Part shown: positions 12,001-25,583 of the stretch, one piece after another
Layout: the number at the start of each line of letters is the position of its first letter
How positions within the stretch are numbered: the first letter of the stretch is position 1
NCBI RefSeq assembly: GCF_026151205.1
Contig: NC_087079.1
Span: 2,196,028-2,260,027 of the forward strand
From: Bolinopsis microptera
Lineage: Eukaryota; Ctenophora; Tentaculata; Lobata; Bolinopsidae
Direction: 5' to 3'
DNA: 64,000 nt
Made by a program: the position numbers and the translations under genes
The notes under the pieces: model-generated
What the model was told of the DNA's origin: nothing
Databases searched by the model: none
The model's input: the letters and a program-made list of their open reading frames with translations, nothing else

Positions 12001-15000
12001 GTAAGTCTGCGGCCAGGGGTGTAACGTCCCCCCCCCCCCCCCGTTTTTTCCCCCCTACTTTTTTAACCAAGTTGATGAGGTGCCTGAAATAATCCTCTTC
12101 ATCCTCAGAATGTTGCCGTTTTCAATCTCAGTCAAATCTGGAGTCATCGAGTCGCAGCTGAAAAAGAGCGAGATTCAACGTCGTTATTCAGTTCTAATTT
12201 AGAAAGAGCAGTATTCGTGACAGGTCGAATTGTTACATACAGCGATAAATGTTAACCTTAAGTTTCAAATGAGAACTTTGAGATGTCGTGAAGTATCCGA
12301 ATATACATCATGACAAGAAACGTTGCAACACGCACAAGTTCTAATCCAGTTTTTATATTTGACATGTACATCTGATCAGGGGTATCAACTGGAAATGCTT
12401 TAGCTGATTCATCCGCAGAAGAAGCCTAACTATTACCACAGTACAACATAAAACAAGACACGTCACTATTATTTAATGTATTATTATTTGAATTGTTAAG
12501 GAGAGGCGCACACGCCACCACCACTCTGCATTTTCATCATAGCCGTTAACAGTATTCATTAACAATCCTTGCAACGGGGCTGCTTCCAATTATAACCCAT
12601 TTCAATAAACATTAGATCCATGCAAAAGTCACTGTTTCATTTACATGTCTGAATAGGATATGACCAAGACTAGTCAGAAGAGCGTTAATTAGAGCAGACT
12701 GTACGCTCGTAACCAGACAAAAATGGTCATATACCTTGTATCCGCATAGCGTTCCTCAACCATCCTCCAGTGATCCCCTGATCAATCTTTGAAACATGTG
12801 TAACTTGAGCGGGAGGATAGCTCTCAGGAATTCAACATGACAGAGTCACCACCGGGTCTCCTACCACTGCTTGAGTTGCGTCCGGGCCAGTCGCTCACTT
12901 GTATCGAAATCTGGGTACCATCGGTAAAAACCAGAGAAGGGAGAATATCATGTACATACCTTAAATCAGGAGGACAGATATGTTGGAAAACTGTGGAGTT
13001 GGATTGGCGAATTTTTCTGTAGATTGCATCGGGGTTGGTCACAAATAACAATGGATAACCCCCCCCCCGCCCCCCCCCCCCCCCCCCCCCCTTCCCCCCC
13101 CCATGTGGTATAACGACAAGACGCCTTAGAATAAAAAGTTACTTACAGTTAACAGGCACGCTTATCAGAGTGAGAGAAGATGTATTTTATCATCTCGCGC
13201 CAAAGCAAGTGTAAATCCCGCTATCATCTGTCTACATCATTGAATGACCAGGTCTCCAAGTCTAATTGGATCCATTTTCCTGATGCCAACTTCACCCTCT
13301 CGCCGACTGCTCCTTTGTTGTTGCTCTATGTTTGTATTGCCTGGTGGATTACCAGGAATTAGTTAGGGGAAAATTTTTTGATGATCAGAGAGTCGTTGGC
13401 CAACGAAAAAATTGATAAATTAATTACACCTTTTATTCGCTCAACTGAACGAACTCAGCTAGCTGAAAAGAACAAGCGCGCGGCATACTTTATGTTTACA
13501 TGAGTGCTGACTTCCAGAATATACTTTGAAACGCGCCCAACGCACTTTCCCCAGAATTGCGGCCCAATGTTAAGTTGAGTAACGAAGACGGTCGCAGAGC
13601 CCTTGACGCGCCTACAACTCCTAAATGTTGCTACCTATGCCGTAGGTTTCAGATTCTGTTATCTTGCCAAACAAGTGTGACAGTTCATCCAGTGACCAGT
13701 TGATACTTTTCCGGGGCTCTTCCACGAAACTTAAGTTAGGCCAGAGAGGCTGAAAAGATAATGATTCAGACTGATAAGTTTGTCTGACAAGTTTAACATC
13801 GGTGGAAAACAACTGGAACCGCCAGGCTTTGAACGATCAAATAGAACGAGCTCAGCTGCAACAAGATGAGAAGCGACATAAGTTGTTACGTCATAATGTC
13901 CAGGACCCTGTAATCATGATTATAATATGATAACCAACCACATTCAGAAATCAGAAGTCTATTGCACTTCACAAGTAACGAAATTACAATAAATTTACAA
14001 TGTTGCTGTATTTGCTGTAAATGGTGATCAAATTCAGGCATCCATTCAGTTTCGTTCAAAAATAAAATCATGCTACAAACCTACAAGACGTACGAGGCTG
14101 AATAGTTTCCCCTTTTAATAATGATTAAAAATTTACATCAATTTTAAATTAGAGATGCAACCAAATAACAAGATTTATAATACAGATTCAATAAGCCAAT
14201 TATAAATTACACCATATTATGAGAAGCATGGTAGTGTAGTGATGTGGCATATCCAGTAATGTAAAGAGTGTATTTGGTAGTGAAGGTAAATGGTGAGCTG
14301 TCAAACACCATATCACCGTTAACAGCCGGTTGTATGAGTAAACTCACGACTATTAAAGTTCCAGTTTTGATGGGTTTCTACAAGTAACCAAACCAAAACT
14401 GCAGTTCAGTCTCTCTTGCACTACTTACCCTATGTGACAAAATATTGTTGCCGTCAAGTGTGAAAATGGGTGAAAAGAATGAAAAAGTGTGAGACAACAG
14501 TTGCAAACACAGAATATAGAGGAAGATTTGGGGCGCGCATTTGGACATGCCAAAAAACGTAACGTGCAAGATTACTCCCAGTGGGTTCAAAGGGACAATT
14601 TTTAAGTTCTTATCTACATTTGATAGCATCGGCCTCCTCTCGTATCTGTGAAATTAATTACACCCCGCAAAGCTGTAAATAAGTACGTGATACAATTTAA
14701 ATTTAATTTTCGCACCGTGTCGCAGTATTAATGAACATGCACAATTCTGTATTCATCTGTTCCAAGCTACGGAACTGTTAGACTTGAACCGGAAGGTTCA
14801 AAATCCTAGACTTGGAGATTTTTAATTCCGTCGGCTATAATAAAGAAAATTACAGCTGAGGGGTCTTGTAACAAATAGCATTTGAACATGAAAACAGTCC
14901 CTTTATAGGGATTGAAATATTTGCGTTTAAAAATTTCTAACACCACCCTCCCGGTAGCAAATGATTTGAGCCCTTACGGCAAAGCGTGCAAAAGTTTACG

Positions 15001-18000
15001 GAATACTGAATTATAAGCGTCTCATAGACGTATTTATTAAGAAAACTGTCTGTTGAGCAGATTAATGGTTTTCCTCAAAAACGACTTTTAAAAATTTTAA
15101 TAATATAGGTCTCCATTTTTAATTTCTCAAAAATTTCGTGGATAATGTTCATATTTCCAGTTACCACAAGAACGTTTAAATTTGAACAAATGAATTTAAT
15201 AACATAAATAATTCGATTAAATGAAAATTTTATATAAATAAACAGTTTACTATGTGCTAAGTTTTTCGCCCCGTGCTGGTCGGAAATTTCCTAACTCCAA
15301 TTAAATCAACGACCCATGACGTCTACCGAAGTTACGTAACTTTAGTGTACACAATCAATTAATAAATTTCGGGGCGTTTCACGGAACCACTACTCTTTTA
15401 CCGATAAATTATTAGCGGTTGAATAGATCAAGCTTTTTGAAGCTCCTTTGATTGCAACTATTTACGATATGTAATGGAGTCAGGCCCTAAATACTTTGCT
15501 CAATTAAGCAAATTCTTCCAACGTTATCAACATTGCGCTAACTGGAGCTAATGATCACCCGATCTAATGTAAACTTAATGATCATCAATTTTCATACTAC
15601 AAGCTTTGGTAGACAAGAATCTCTTTTTATGCGACAAACAATCGTATTCATTATGAGCCAGGGAAAGTAAAATTATAATTTCGTCACGAAATTTCGAACT
15701 TTGGGAAAGGCGGCCGCGCCGCTACTAAGCATTAAGTAACGTTAATGTTATATAAATATGACTAAAAAGAAAGACAACTTTCTAATCGTTACACACCTAC
15801 AGATCCACTTTTAATTAATCCTACTAACGATAATTTCAGTTTCCATGAAGAGGAGAGCCGAACTACATCTCAGTAGATCTGAGACCGGACTTACGATTTG
15901 TTGGTCTAGGTTCATGATTCACCTGGAAGGATTTGGCAGGACTTACAGACGGCAGAAATTCTCGCGAATAACATATGGCGACCAACAAAACTTGTACAAT
16001 AGGGTGACTGTCCCCAAAAATTGTGGGATTGCGAATTAATGCAACAATAATAATTAAGTCTTCGTAAATTCCTGTGCGACAAGCGTCATTCAAACCCCGA
16101 TGTACTCATGGTCTACAGATTACAACCTACTTTTACAGACGGCGGACTAGACTCACAGCGAATCAGAAACTATGATATCCACCATAATTTCCTGGGATAT
16201 CACGAACCGGAAAAAACCAAATATCTCACGCTTTCAGGAAAGATACGATAGGATGGAGTTGAGTGGCCGCCGTAATGGCACTAAAAAAAAGAGGGTGTTA
16301 ATGTTTCGGAGAGATGTGAATGTGGGGCCCAACGTCCCATTTTATCATTCTCTTCAACTGAGAGGCACCGCACTTTGGCGGTTCAATTACCGGTTAAAGT
16401 CATCCAGTCAGCGATCAAAAAGTAGTGAGCATAGCAGATAAGAAAATAACCAATCTTTGGTGTGCAATCAGGGCAATAGTAATCTGTATCACGCAAGTTC
16501 GGGTCAACTTTGGAATGTATTCAAGCGCTGAAAGTCAACCGGAACCAGTAGACATGAAGGTCCAAAACATTCAAAAATCAATCTCAAATCATGAAATGTT
16601 TTATTTCTTCAGGCAGCTAAAAGTTTTTAATTTCAGTTTAGCTAAATTTGGTTTGCAATCAGGCGACAATCATGATAACATATTAGATGTGCTTCATTTC
16701 ATCAGCTTTTCCCATTATCAAATGTGGTTTCAATCAGGCAAGAGGTACCAATCATAGTGCTAATTTGTCAGTCATCAGCATTGATCAAGTCTGAAGCGCT
16801 TGGAATCACACACGCGGAATCACAAAGCGCTAAAAATCACACAGAAAGACCCACGGTAGTGCAGCGTGCTGTCCACTCACACTCACTAGAGACAGTAGTA
16901 ATAGGAAGAGATGACCTCCTCCGTTAATGTTAAGCGGCAGTGCACAGTATCTGCCGCTGTCCTCAAGTGTCAGTTCTTCCCACTAAGTCTCGTCGGAAGA
17001 CAGGATCAAAAAACGTGGGTTTTTTCGGAGTCTATTTTAGTACCGTTGTGTGTGAAGTAACACGACAGGTTCGGGTGCTCCGGAGGGTTTTGGCCACGAG
17101 ATCAACCTTCTGGTCTCCAGAGGTCCTCATCAGGGTCTTATTCGTGAAAAAGCAAACTCCGTCGATAACTGGAAATATAGGGGTTCTGAACTGATTGTTC
17201 GATAATCTAGAAATATAGGGCTCTCCAACTCCGGTTCAACCATTTTTCTCCTGGCTAAAATTGTAACAACTCAAACCTGGTGTGGCTGAAACCAACAATC
17301 ATAGTTTACTTTTTCCCAAGATAAAGTAATGTTTCCGTGTTGACGTGCCGTACTGAGTGCGAGTTGAACTTGTTTCCTGCTGCCAGGTCCTGCCCTGGTT
17401 TTAGGGTTTTCGGACACAACGCTGCAAGATATGCTACACACCCTAGCACAGAGGAGTCAAGTAGTTATACTAAATATATATTAAACGGGTCTTTTAAAAT
17501 GTCTAATTTGTGATATCGAGCAGTAAAACCTTGTACAAGCAGCTTCAACTTCTGAAACGATTTACGTTCTATGATTATAACACGAAATAGAATTAGAATA
17601 ATCTGGTAATTCTGAATTCGATGCGCGCGGTTGTACGTGCTTGTTGTTTCATAGCGCGGCCCAAATTGTGACAAAACAGAGCAAATAGCTTGTTGGACAT
17701 ATGTATCGCGCGAGAACGTTTTTGTAGACGCGCATGTGACATCACGAGTGAAGAGCTCGCAGTGGGTTATTCTGATAGGAAACGTTTTGTCATGTAGCCG
17801 AATGACCATAACAACTTCTTATTTGAGTTATCAATAATGATACAATTTGATTGCAAATTATTTGGCAAAAATTAATGTAAAAGATTCATAAAAAATTGGT
17901 AGAATTTTATAGTTAATACTTAATATGAATAAGGGACTCCGCACATAACAAACTTTTTAAACAAATACGCGTCAAAGATTTGTAGTTCAAATTCAATTAA

Positions 18001-18740
18001 GAATGTCATATTTTGTTAAAAGTTGTGTTTGCTTTTTGACCTTATACATTATAATTCGATAGCTGAATATTTTATCTACAATACAGTATAATTTGTATGT
18101 ACACATTAACCTACTTTAAAAAATGAGTGAATGCTAAAACGAAAAGAGATGTTGCTCAATTTTGAGGCGTAAAATATTCGAAACTTGCTATATAGGATAT
18201 TGTGAAATTCCTAGCACGGGATCTCCTTACTCCACCCTGCTAAGCTGGTTCAAGCTGATTTTATTTTTAATGGTCAGATCACAACGTTTATAACTTCCAT
18301 GCCCGCTACTATTGTTAATTGTTATTACTACTATACTAGGGATAAGTTGCAAGGACTAATTTTAAGATTTACGATTCAGATCATCTAAATCATCGATTAC
18401 TGCAAACAAATTATTGGTCACATCAGAATTCACGACCTATACCGACCCAACTGAAAACAGATCCACTGAAGGTACCTAACACCGCGATTTGATAAACATT
18501 AGTGTCATTACAACTATGTCTATATGACCAAAAAACTGGTCAAGAGTACAGAAGACCTCTATACAAATAAAACTCAAGGACTAATGAACTGTAGGTTTCC
18601 CGTTTCATGACTAATGCATCGACATATGATTAATTTCTGTATGGAGTTGGACCTCTATTATACCCCGACCCATCTAAAAACAGATGCGTTAGGGTTTTGT
18701 AACGTTAGGGTTTTATGACCTGACAATAAATCTCATATTT
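12001..18740. other. intergenic with poly-C tracts, no gene recognised
   Basis: Poly-C tracts occur near 12028-12043 and 13059-13102. Frames on both strands near 12.83-13.05 kb and 13.62-13.81 kb have mixed composition but no recognised domain. The 114-codon minus frame at 17465-17809 looks like chance. No RNA gene was found. Confidence 0.4.
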
Positions 18741-18859
18741 AAACATTATCGTTGTAGCGCGATGCACTACTGGGTCGCGCGCGCATCAAATAATGCTGTC
18801 GCCGTATGCAGATTGGCGAGATGCGAAGGATTGACATCGTGAATCAAACATTATCGTTG
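18741..18859 (+). mobile_element. short SINE-like insertion with perfect 14-bp TSD
   Basis: A 91-bp unit at 18755-18845, starting TAGCGCGATGCACTACTGGG and ending GACATCGTGAATC, is flanked by a perfect 14-bp direct repeat, AAACATTATCGTTG, at 18741-18754 and 18846-18859. Further copies lie at about 58926-59064, 59916-60030 and 60226-60327, and a diverged copy near 29550-29660. Two of these also have short flanking duplications (atatttact; atgtccgct). Target duplications of variable length suggest LINE-type retrotransposition. TAGCGCGATGC resembles a pol III A box, which makes a SINE likely. There is no coding capacity. Confidence 0.7.
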
Positions 18860-20205
18860 CTTGTGGTAAAACTAAAGACCACAACTCAAACTTATCACAA
18901 AACGCCCTCGACGCGCTTTTTATTTATACATATTTAGCTGAAACCTGAAGTGTGTTTTTGTATTTATAAATGAAGCTAAAGTCTAAAGCGTGTTTTTGTA
19001 TTTATAGATGCAGCTAAAGTATAAAGCATGTTTTTGTATTTATAGATAGAGATGGTGTCTCCGCCCTCTGGGGTCGTAAGCGGCTTATGTGCTGACCAAG
19101 ATACACGTTAAAATCTCAATTAACGGGTGATACTCGTAAAATATCTGTTCCATATATTGGAACAGGACCGTCGACGAGTCCAACTCGGCGCGCGTCCTGG
19201 TAGGTTGTAAACCTACAAAATCTCAACGATATCATGACTTCATAACATATTATCGAGTTATATGACAATTAACTCTGACCGACTAGAGACCACGTTGATA
19301 ACCATTTCCCGTCTAGGATTCTAATGAGCTAACGTCTAGTCTGTTTATATAATATATCGTTAAAACATTCGTAAATCACAAGTTATACTTATATCATGGT
19401 CTAAAACTCCAACAGTAATATCTTATATCACACGCTCACTTTCATTACTGTTAAATAGTGTGTGCAGTTTCACTTTCAGGGAGAAAGTAGGTAATTTGAT
19501 TTAGATATTTTTAGAGATTGTAATTAATTTGGGCGGTTATCATTTTTAATTGGACGGAAATTTTGTGAGCGGACATAATTGTAGTCGTTTGAATCAGATT
19601 TGGACTGACGATGAACTTTCTTTTGGGTCTAAATACAAGTTTTTCTTCTTTTAATACCCCCGGAGGCGTTTGCCAGCATGGCGATGTGGCCCAACTTAGG
19701 TATCTTACCGTTGAATAGTGAGGTCTAGGTGTGCCTAAAACGTGCTTTCTTTGGAGTCAGCTGGTGTTGCCAGAACAGTTAAAATGGCTCATGCTCAGGT
19801 CAAGATCCGCCATGGTAATATGATCTCGCCAATACCAACACAAATTATCAGCTATAACAATTACATCCCAACTATCGACCACTATTTAACAACCACTTCC
19901 CACACAGGATTATAATGAGCTAAAATATGTTTACAGTGTTCACTAATTAGTAGAGCGTTCTAGTTGTGATATCACGTCCTAAAACTTTAAAAGGAGTAAC
20001 GCACCTGTTTTGTAGTTTATACTACTTACTTTATTTTTGTTTATATATTTAATTGTGCACATTCACAGAGTAAGTTCTTTATTTATATTTTACATACTAT
20101 TACTATATTCCTATTGCTGCCTGGGAGAAATTGTAAGGCCGTGCATTCATTAAAATTCCTGATATTAGTCTCTAGAAAGATGACTTAAGTTGACAGTTTT
20201 GCACT
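18860..20205. other. intergenic, nothing recognised
   Basis: AT-rich sequence. At about 18930-19050 a motif GTGTTTTTGTATTTATA is repeated three times in a loose ~50-bp tandem. No gene was found. Confidence 0.4.
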
Positions 20206-20646
20206 CTACCATTCAAGGTTGTTAAATACGTATTAGGAGGGAATACGTATTGGAATACGAATACGTATTAATCCTCGAAAATTGACGTAATACGAAAAGG
20301 TGTGTCGTGCAAAATCATTAATTAAATATGTATTAATATGTATAATTGATAATTTCGCAAAAAATGTTAGCTTATCGGATTATCCATGAAATTTGATTAC
20401 AAATTTAAGTTATCATGTATAACTGCACTCCTTTAATGCATGAACAATGATGAGGGTGGCGCGCAGCTGTAATGTTTAATTTTGACAAATCAGTGTATTA
20501 CGGCGTATTATGGCGTATTCGTGGACGTATTTAACAATCCATAGAAATTACCGTATTACGGCGTAGTACGACGTATTCTTTATAAGAACCGAATACGTCG
20601 TATTCTTTCACGAAAATTTGACGTATTTAACAACCTTGCTACCATT
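20206..20646. mobile_element. hAT-type MITE with perfect 8-bp TSD
   Basis: The element spans 20214-20638. Its ends are an 18-bp inverted repeat, CAAGGTTGTTAAATACGT. It is flanked by a perfect 8-bp duplication, CTACCATT, at 20206-20213 and 20639-20646, which is the hAT signature. The interior is non-coding and full of the submotif TACGTATT or its variants, giving many sub-terminal repeats that in hAT elements commonly bind transposase. Confidence 0.85.
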
Positions 20647-21254
20647 AATAATAAAAATCGATCTTACGTATGTAACTAATCTCAGACTCATTCAGTTTCA
20701 CCGAATGAATCAATATTTTGTTCGCTTCGCCAATTGTCATCTTTTCATGAGGTTAATGTTCGCAAGGTCCAGGTAAAGTATGTTCAGTCGGCCTCTCCCT
20801 GCTCCCAGCAACCAAACTCCTCATTAGTCTCTTACAGAGTTACAGTGGTGTACATTTTAAGATAAAATATTTTTATTTGATGTTTTCATGGTTTTTGACT
20901 AGGTTCATAAAAAATTTGTGCGTTAGTCTCTTAAAGTTAAAATAGAACAATTAAAAGGTCTTCAGGTTGTGCGATCTTGAACTTTCATAAACTATTAGCA
21001 CAATGTAGCAAATTTGTTGTGAGTTGTGACTAATCTCAGCCTCAAATGAGACAGAATTTAAATTTATGATTTTTTTATTCGATGAATAATGAATATCAAA
21101 CTAGTATAGCTTTATTTTGAATAGATGAATGTAAACTTCAATCTATTTTTTTGGTTTGATTTATAGCAGAAACTATTACGAATCGTGACAGTCAGGTAAA
21201 GTTATAAGAACAATATTTTGACGATGCTATAATTTGACAGGAACAGGTTTCATA
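20647..21254. other. upstream region of the GPCR gene
   Basis: AT-rich sequence with no recognised exon. It presumably contains the promoter and 5' UTR of the receptor gene that starts at 21255, but no specific promoter element could be identified. Confidence 0.35.
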
Positions 21255-22169
21255 ATGGATGACGCAGAAATATTGGAGAAACTCCACTACAGAATCTGCG
21301 ATGTCTTACTGGCGACAGTATTGAGTGTTTGCTTCTTGGTGGGATTTCCAGGCAACATTTTTTCTCTGAGATACTTTCTTTCTAAACCAGGACGAAGCTT
21401 ATCAAATAACCTGTACATAGCATCATGCTGTATCGACAGTGTTACCAGCATCTTCCACCTACCTGTAGCTGCAGTTCTGTTTAACCAACGGAACCCTGGG
21501 ATAATGGACAATCCTACCTTTTGTTCATTTTGGTACATGTTGTTTATATTTCTACAAAAGATGTCAATGTTCTTGGTCTTGTTAATGTCGGTGTCAAGAA
21601 CTTTAGCCATCATGTTTCCTTTCTTTAGAATTAATAAAAGAGCTGTTATTCTATCGATACCTGTCTACGCGGCGTATTTGATTTTGTGGTTCACAGTATA
21701 CTATTACAATGCCAAGTCGGTCTTCACAAAGAACGATCCATTCTGTTATCTGGCGTCACAAAATCACCTCTTGGGTATTGCATACCAAATCCACTACAAT
21801 ATCTGCATTGGCATTCCCCCGATAGTAATAACAGTGACTTTCACTGTTACAATTACGAAACTTACAACGGGACAAAAAGATCTTCAATCACTATCGAGGA
21901 AAAATAACTTTCAAGCATCCGTGACGATATCCTACTTTACAGCAGTGTTTCTGGCTTGTAATTTGGCGGCCTTCACAAATGGAGTCTTGTATCTGGTGAC
22001 TGTAAGGATTCTCAACAATACTACACTGCTAAAATCGGCAGAGTTCATGAGATTTTATTGGTGGTTTATGTCTAATCTTTTCTGCATGGTGTTAAATGCG
22101 GCGCTGAACCCGATACTATATTTCTGGCGGATGAAAGAACTGAAAAAATTCGTCTTGAACTTCGACTAA
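21255..22169 (+). CDS. rhodopsin-class (class A-like) seven-transmembrane receptor
   Basis: An intact single-exon frame of 304 residues encodes a G-protein-coupled receptor of the plasma membrane. I start at the ATG at 21255 (MDDAEILEKL); the frame continues upstream only through a TTG. Seven hydrophobic segments are visible: TM1 with GN (FPGNIF), TM2 with the conserved Asp (CCIDSV), a Cys at the top of TM3 (NPTFCSF) and another in extracellular loop 2 (DPFCYL), likely disulfide-bonded. The DRY motif at the end of TM3 is replaced by SRT, keeping only the Arg. TM6 lacks the usual CWxP motif. TM7 ends NPILY, an intact NPxxY, followed by a basic helix 8 (FWRMKELKKF). The C-terminal tail is very short. 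The ligand is unknown. An orphan or chemosensory receptor of a lineage-expanded family is likely. No partner gene is adjacent. Confidence 0.9.
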   Translation: MDDAEILEKLHYRICDVLLATVLSVCFLVGFPGNIFSLRYFLSKPGRSLSNNLYIASCCIDSVTSIFHLPVAAVLFNQRNPGIMDNPTFCSFWYMLFIFLQKMSMFLVLLMSVSRTLAIMFPFFRINKRAVILSIPVYAAYLILWFTVYYYNAKSVFTKNDPFCYLASQNHLLGIAYQIHYNICIGIPPIVITVTFTVTITKLTTGQKDLQSLSRKNNFQASVTISYFTAVFLACNLAAFTNGVLYLVTVRILNNTTLLKSAEFMRFYWWFMSNLFCMVLNAALNPILYFWRMKELKKFVLNFD

Positions 22170-22197
22170 CAGGATGCAAGAAATATTTACATACTGA

Positions 22198-22275
22198 TAG
22201 TTGGATAATGCTTAGTTGGATAATATCCGCTTAGTTGGATAATATCCGCTAATAATGCTAGTTGGATAATATCCG
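22198..22275. repeat. GTTGGATAATATCCGCTTA tandem repeat
   Basis: Four imperfect copies of a ~19-22-bp unit containing GTTGGATAAT lie about 30 bp after the GPCR stop codon, in its likely 3' UTR. Confidence 0.75.
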
Positions 22276-22540
22276 GTTGACTACTCCGTTATTAAATATT
22301 TACATCTTTAGCATAAAACATCAAATGGTTAAGCACTCAGCGCTGTTAATAAAGGATCTTTTCGAGCAGTAGAAGACGACTGATAAGTTTGAAGTTATGG
22401 TTTCTGTTGTAAAATTAGAGTCCAACATTCTCTAGATAATTGTTGGAGACAATGCCACAGAGGCATCTGGCATACATAACGCTAGATGTATCTACCGGTT
22501 CATCATTTATCTCGTTCTGCTATTCTGGTTATTTTATTTT

Positions 22541-23042
22541 ACCAAAACCCATAATCATGGGTAGAGTGGACCGCTGTCAGTGTCTCTCTTTCCCAAACAA
22601 AAGGAATTGATATTACTTTGATTGACCGTTCTCAAATGTAAAATGATACCGAGAATGAAATCGGTCGCTCGCTTTTCCCATTCATTCACGGCTTACGAAT
22701 TGTAATAAGTTTCGATTGATTACATCAATCAGATGCTGTAAAAATCTCTTTGGGTTGCGTTCGGGTCGATACCTAGTATTTCGGGGTAAGGGTGGTAGTT
22801 ATTAGTATTACTTATTGAATTAGCTGAAGTTTATTGAATCTTCATTGCCGAGTACAGCTGCCTTTGGGTAGTTCTTCTTAATCTATTACAATTGTAAATG
22901 AATGGGAAAAGCGAGCGACCGATTTCATTCTCGGTATCATTTTACATTTGAGAACGGTCAATCAAAGTAATATCAATTCCTTTTGTTTGGGAAAGAGAGA
23001 CACTGACAGCGGTCCACTCTACCCATGATTATGGGTTTTGGT
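22541..23042. mobile_element. long-TIR MITE, copy a
   Basis: A ~502-bp non-coding element with inverted repeats of roughly 165 bp, starting ACCAAAACCCATAATCATGG and ending with its complement. A nearly identical copy lies at 25584-26080. Long palindromic arms with a small unrelated centre are typical of foldback-type MITEs. Confidence 0.8.
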
Positions 23043-25583
23043 AAAATATCATCTCTTTTTGATTATAATGTCAGGGTACTTTATAAAGTCGAAATATAAA
23101 CTGATATCTTCATTAATAAGGAGGAAGTTTCAACGATTTCGAAATTTTTCCTTTAAAAAAATTTCCTTGTGTTTAGGGAAGCATATCGGTCGATCACTGA
23201 CTGAATATGCCACTTAATACTCATTCAAGTTGGCATTAAATTCATTTATAATGACATTAAACTGTCGTGGCAAAGCAGAATTTGTTGGAAATCACGAATG
23301 AGCAAAATTCTCACCTTTCGCACGTGCAAACTTTGAGCAGACGTTGCGTGAGCATCCAATATTGAATCGCCGTAAATTTTTGCATGTAATTGTTTTATAT
23401 ATAGCTTGATAAGCATGCAAAGTTTCAAAGTATTTCAAGAAGAACTGTAATCACAACGGCACTCTAAAGTTGACAGAAAATGACGAAAACAGCAATTTTC
23501 AGTGATTTTAGCGATTTTCTATCAATTTGGGCGTGTCCCAACGTGTGCAACTTTTCGATTTTCAACTTTAAAACTAGCCTAATGCACAATTTATACCTAT
23601 AGGAAGCAGAACTGAGCTCCACAACCCAAGGGATAGCCCAACACCAGAGAATACTAAATCGCAAATTTGACGTTTTTATAAAATAATTCTTCAAAAAAGC
23701 ACAAACTTCAATGACGAATATCTTTATGAAGGAGCAAGCTAGAAAAACTTTCCGGTAGATTTTCAGAATGCTTGAACAATTATCTAAGGTAAAATTTCCT
23801 CAGATTTTGAATAAAATTACTCCTTAATGGTTTAAAATTAATTTTAAAAGTTATTACTTTGTCAAAAATCAAGTTTTAAAAATGGTTAACTTGATGACGT
23901 CATCAAGGGGTGTTTATGACGGCATATAATTTTTTTATACAATGTAAACTAAAGTATAAACAATTATTTGCAAAACCTGTGGTCGGAAATGGCTGTATCT
24001 TTTATACTTTTGAATTTATGGACAATTAAATACAGGCTACAATTGACTGGCAAAGCGTCTATCCCTGAATATATGTATCACAATGCTGGCAAGCATGACC
24101 GTGCCTCTTATATTCACAATACTATTTACCCCCTTTACTATTTACCCCCTTTACTATTTACCCCCTTTACTTTTATAACCCTTTATTATTTTTCGGGCAT
24201 TAAGACTCATCGAAAGTAGTTCAGCAGGTATATTTAAGTTCAAATCATTCTAATTCAATGTTAAAGATGACAGGAACAAGAAATAGTTATGTGGAGGTTT
24301 TTAAGAAATTTGCGCAAAATACGCGCCAGCATGTTATACGAAATTCGGTAAAAAACCCAAAATTGCCATATTCAGGTGCCTTAAAAACCATGTTAAAATT
24401 GAGTTAGAGATCTGAAACTTTGCAGGGCGTCTAGACGTTGACCAAATCGACTGTAAAAAAAATTTCGTGTTTCAGGAGTATCGGGAAATGGGTTTTCTGG
24501 AACCCCTGTTTTACGATAGATTGTCGTGATACATATATTCAGGGATAGACGCTTTGCCAGTCAAATGTAGTCAAATGTAGTCAATTGTAGCCTGAATTTA
24601 AGTGTCCGGAGATTCAAAAGTATAAAAGATACAGCAATTTCCGACCACAGGTCTTAAAGATAATTGTTTACACTTTAGTTTCAATTATATCAAAAAATAA
24701 TTTAACGTCATCATCACCACTTGATGACGTCATCAAATTAAGTGTTTTTAAAACTTGATTTTTGACAAAATAACAACTTTTCAAACTGATTTTACACCAT
24801 TAAGGAGTAATTTTATTCAAAATCTGAGGACATTTTCATATTAGATAATTGTTCAAGCATTCTGAAAATCTACCGGAAAGTTTCCCTACTTTGCTCCTTC
24901 ATAAAGATATTTGCCATTGAAGTTAGTGCTTTTTTGAAGAATTATTTTATAAAAACGTCAATTTTGCGATTTAGTATTCTCTGGTGTTGGGCTATCCCTT
25001 GGGTTGTGGAGCTCAGTTCTGCTTCCTATAGGTATAAATTGTGTATTAGGCTAGTTTTAAAGTTAAAAATCTAAAAGTTGCACACGTGGGGACACGCCCA
25101 AATTGATTAAAAATTGCTAAAATCACTGAAAATTGCTGTTTTTACCATTTTCGGTAAACGTTGGTGTGCCGTTGTGATTACAGTTCTTCTTGAAATACTT
25201 TGAAACGTTGCATGCTTATCAAACTATATATAAAACACCAACACGCAAAAATTTACGGCGATTCAATATTGGATGCGCACGCAACGTCCGCTCATAGTTT
25301 GCACGTGCGAAAGGTGATAATTTTGCTCATTCGTGATTTCGATTAAATTCTGCTTTACCACGACAGTTCAATGTCATTATATATAAATTTAATGACAACT
25401 TAAATGAGTATAAAGTGGCAAATTCAGTCAGTGATCGACCGATATGCTTACCCAAACACAAGGAAATGTTTTCAAAGGAAAAATTTCGAAATCGTTGAAA
25501 CTTCCTCCTTATTAATGAAGATATCAGTTTATATTTCGACTTTATAAAGTACCCTGACATTAATCAAAAAGCGATGATATTTG

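Noticed and set aside
17465-17809. 114-codon minus-strand ORF
   Set aside because: No domain, no splice-bounded neighbours, composition like the surrounding intergenic DNA.
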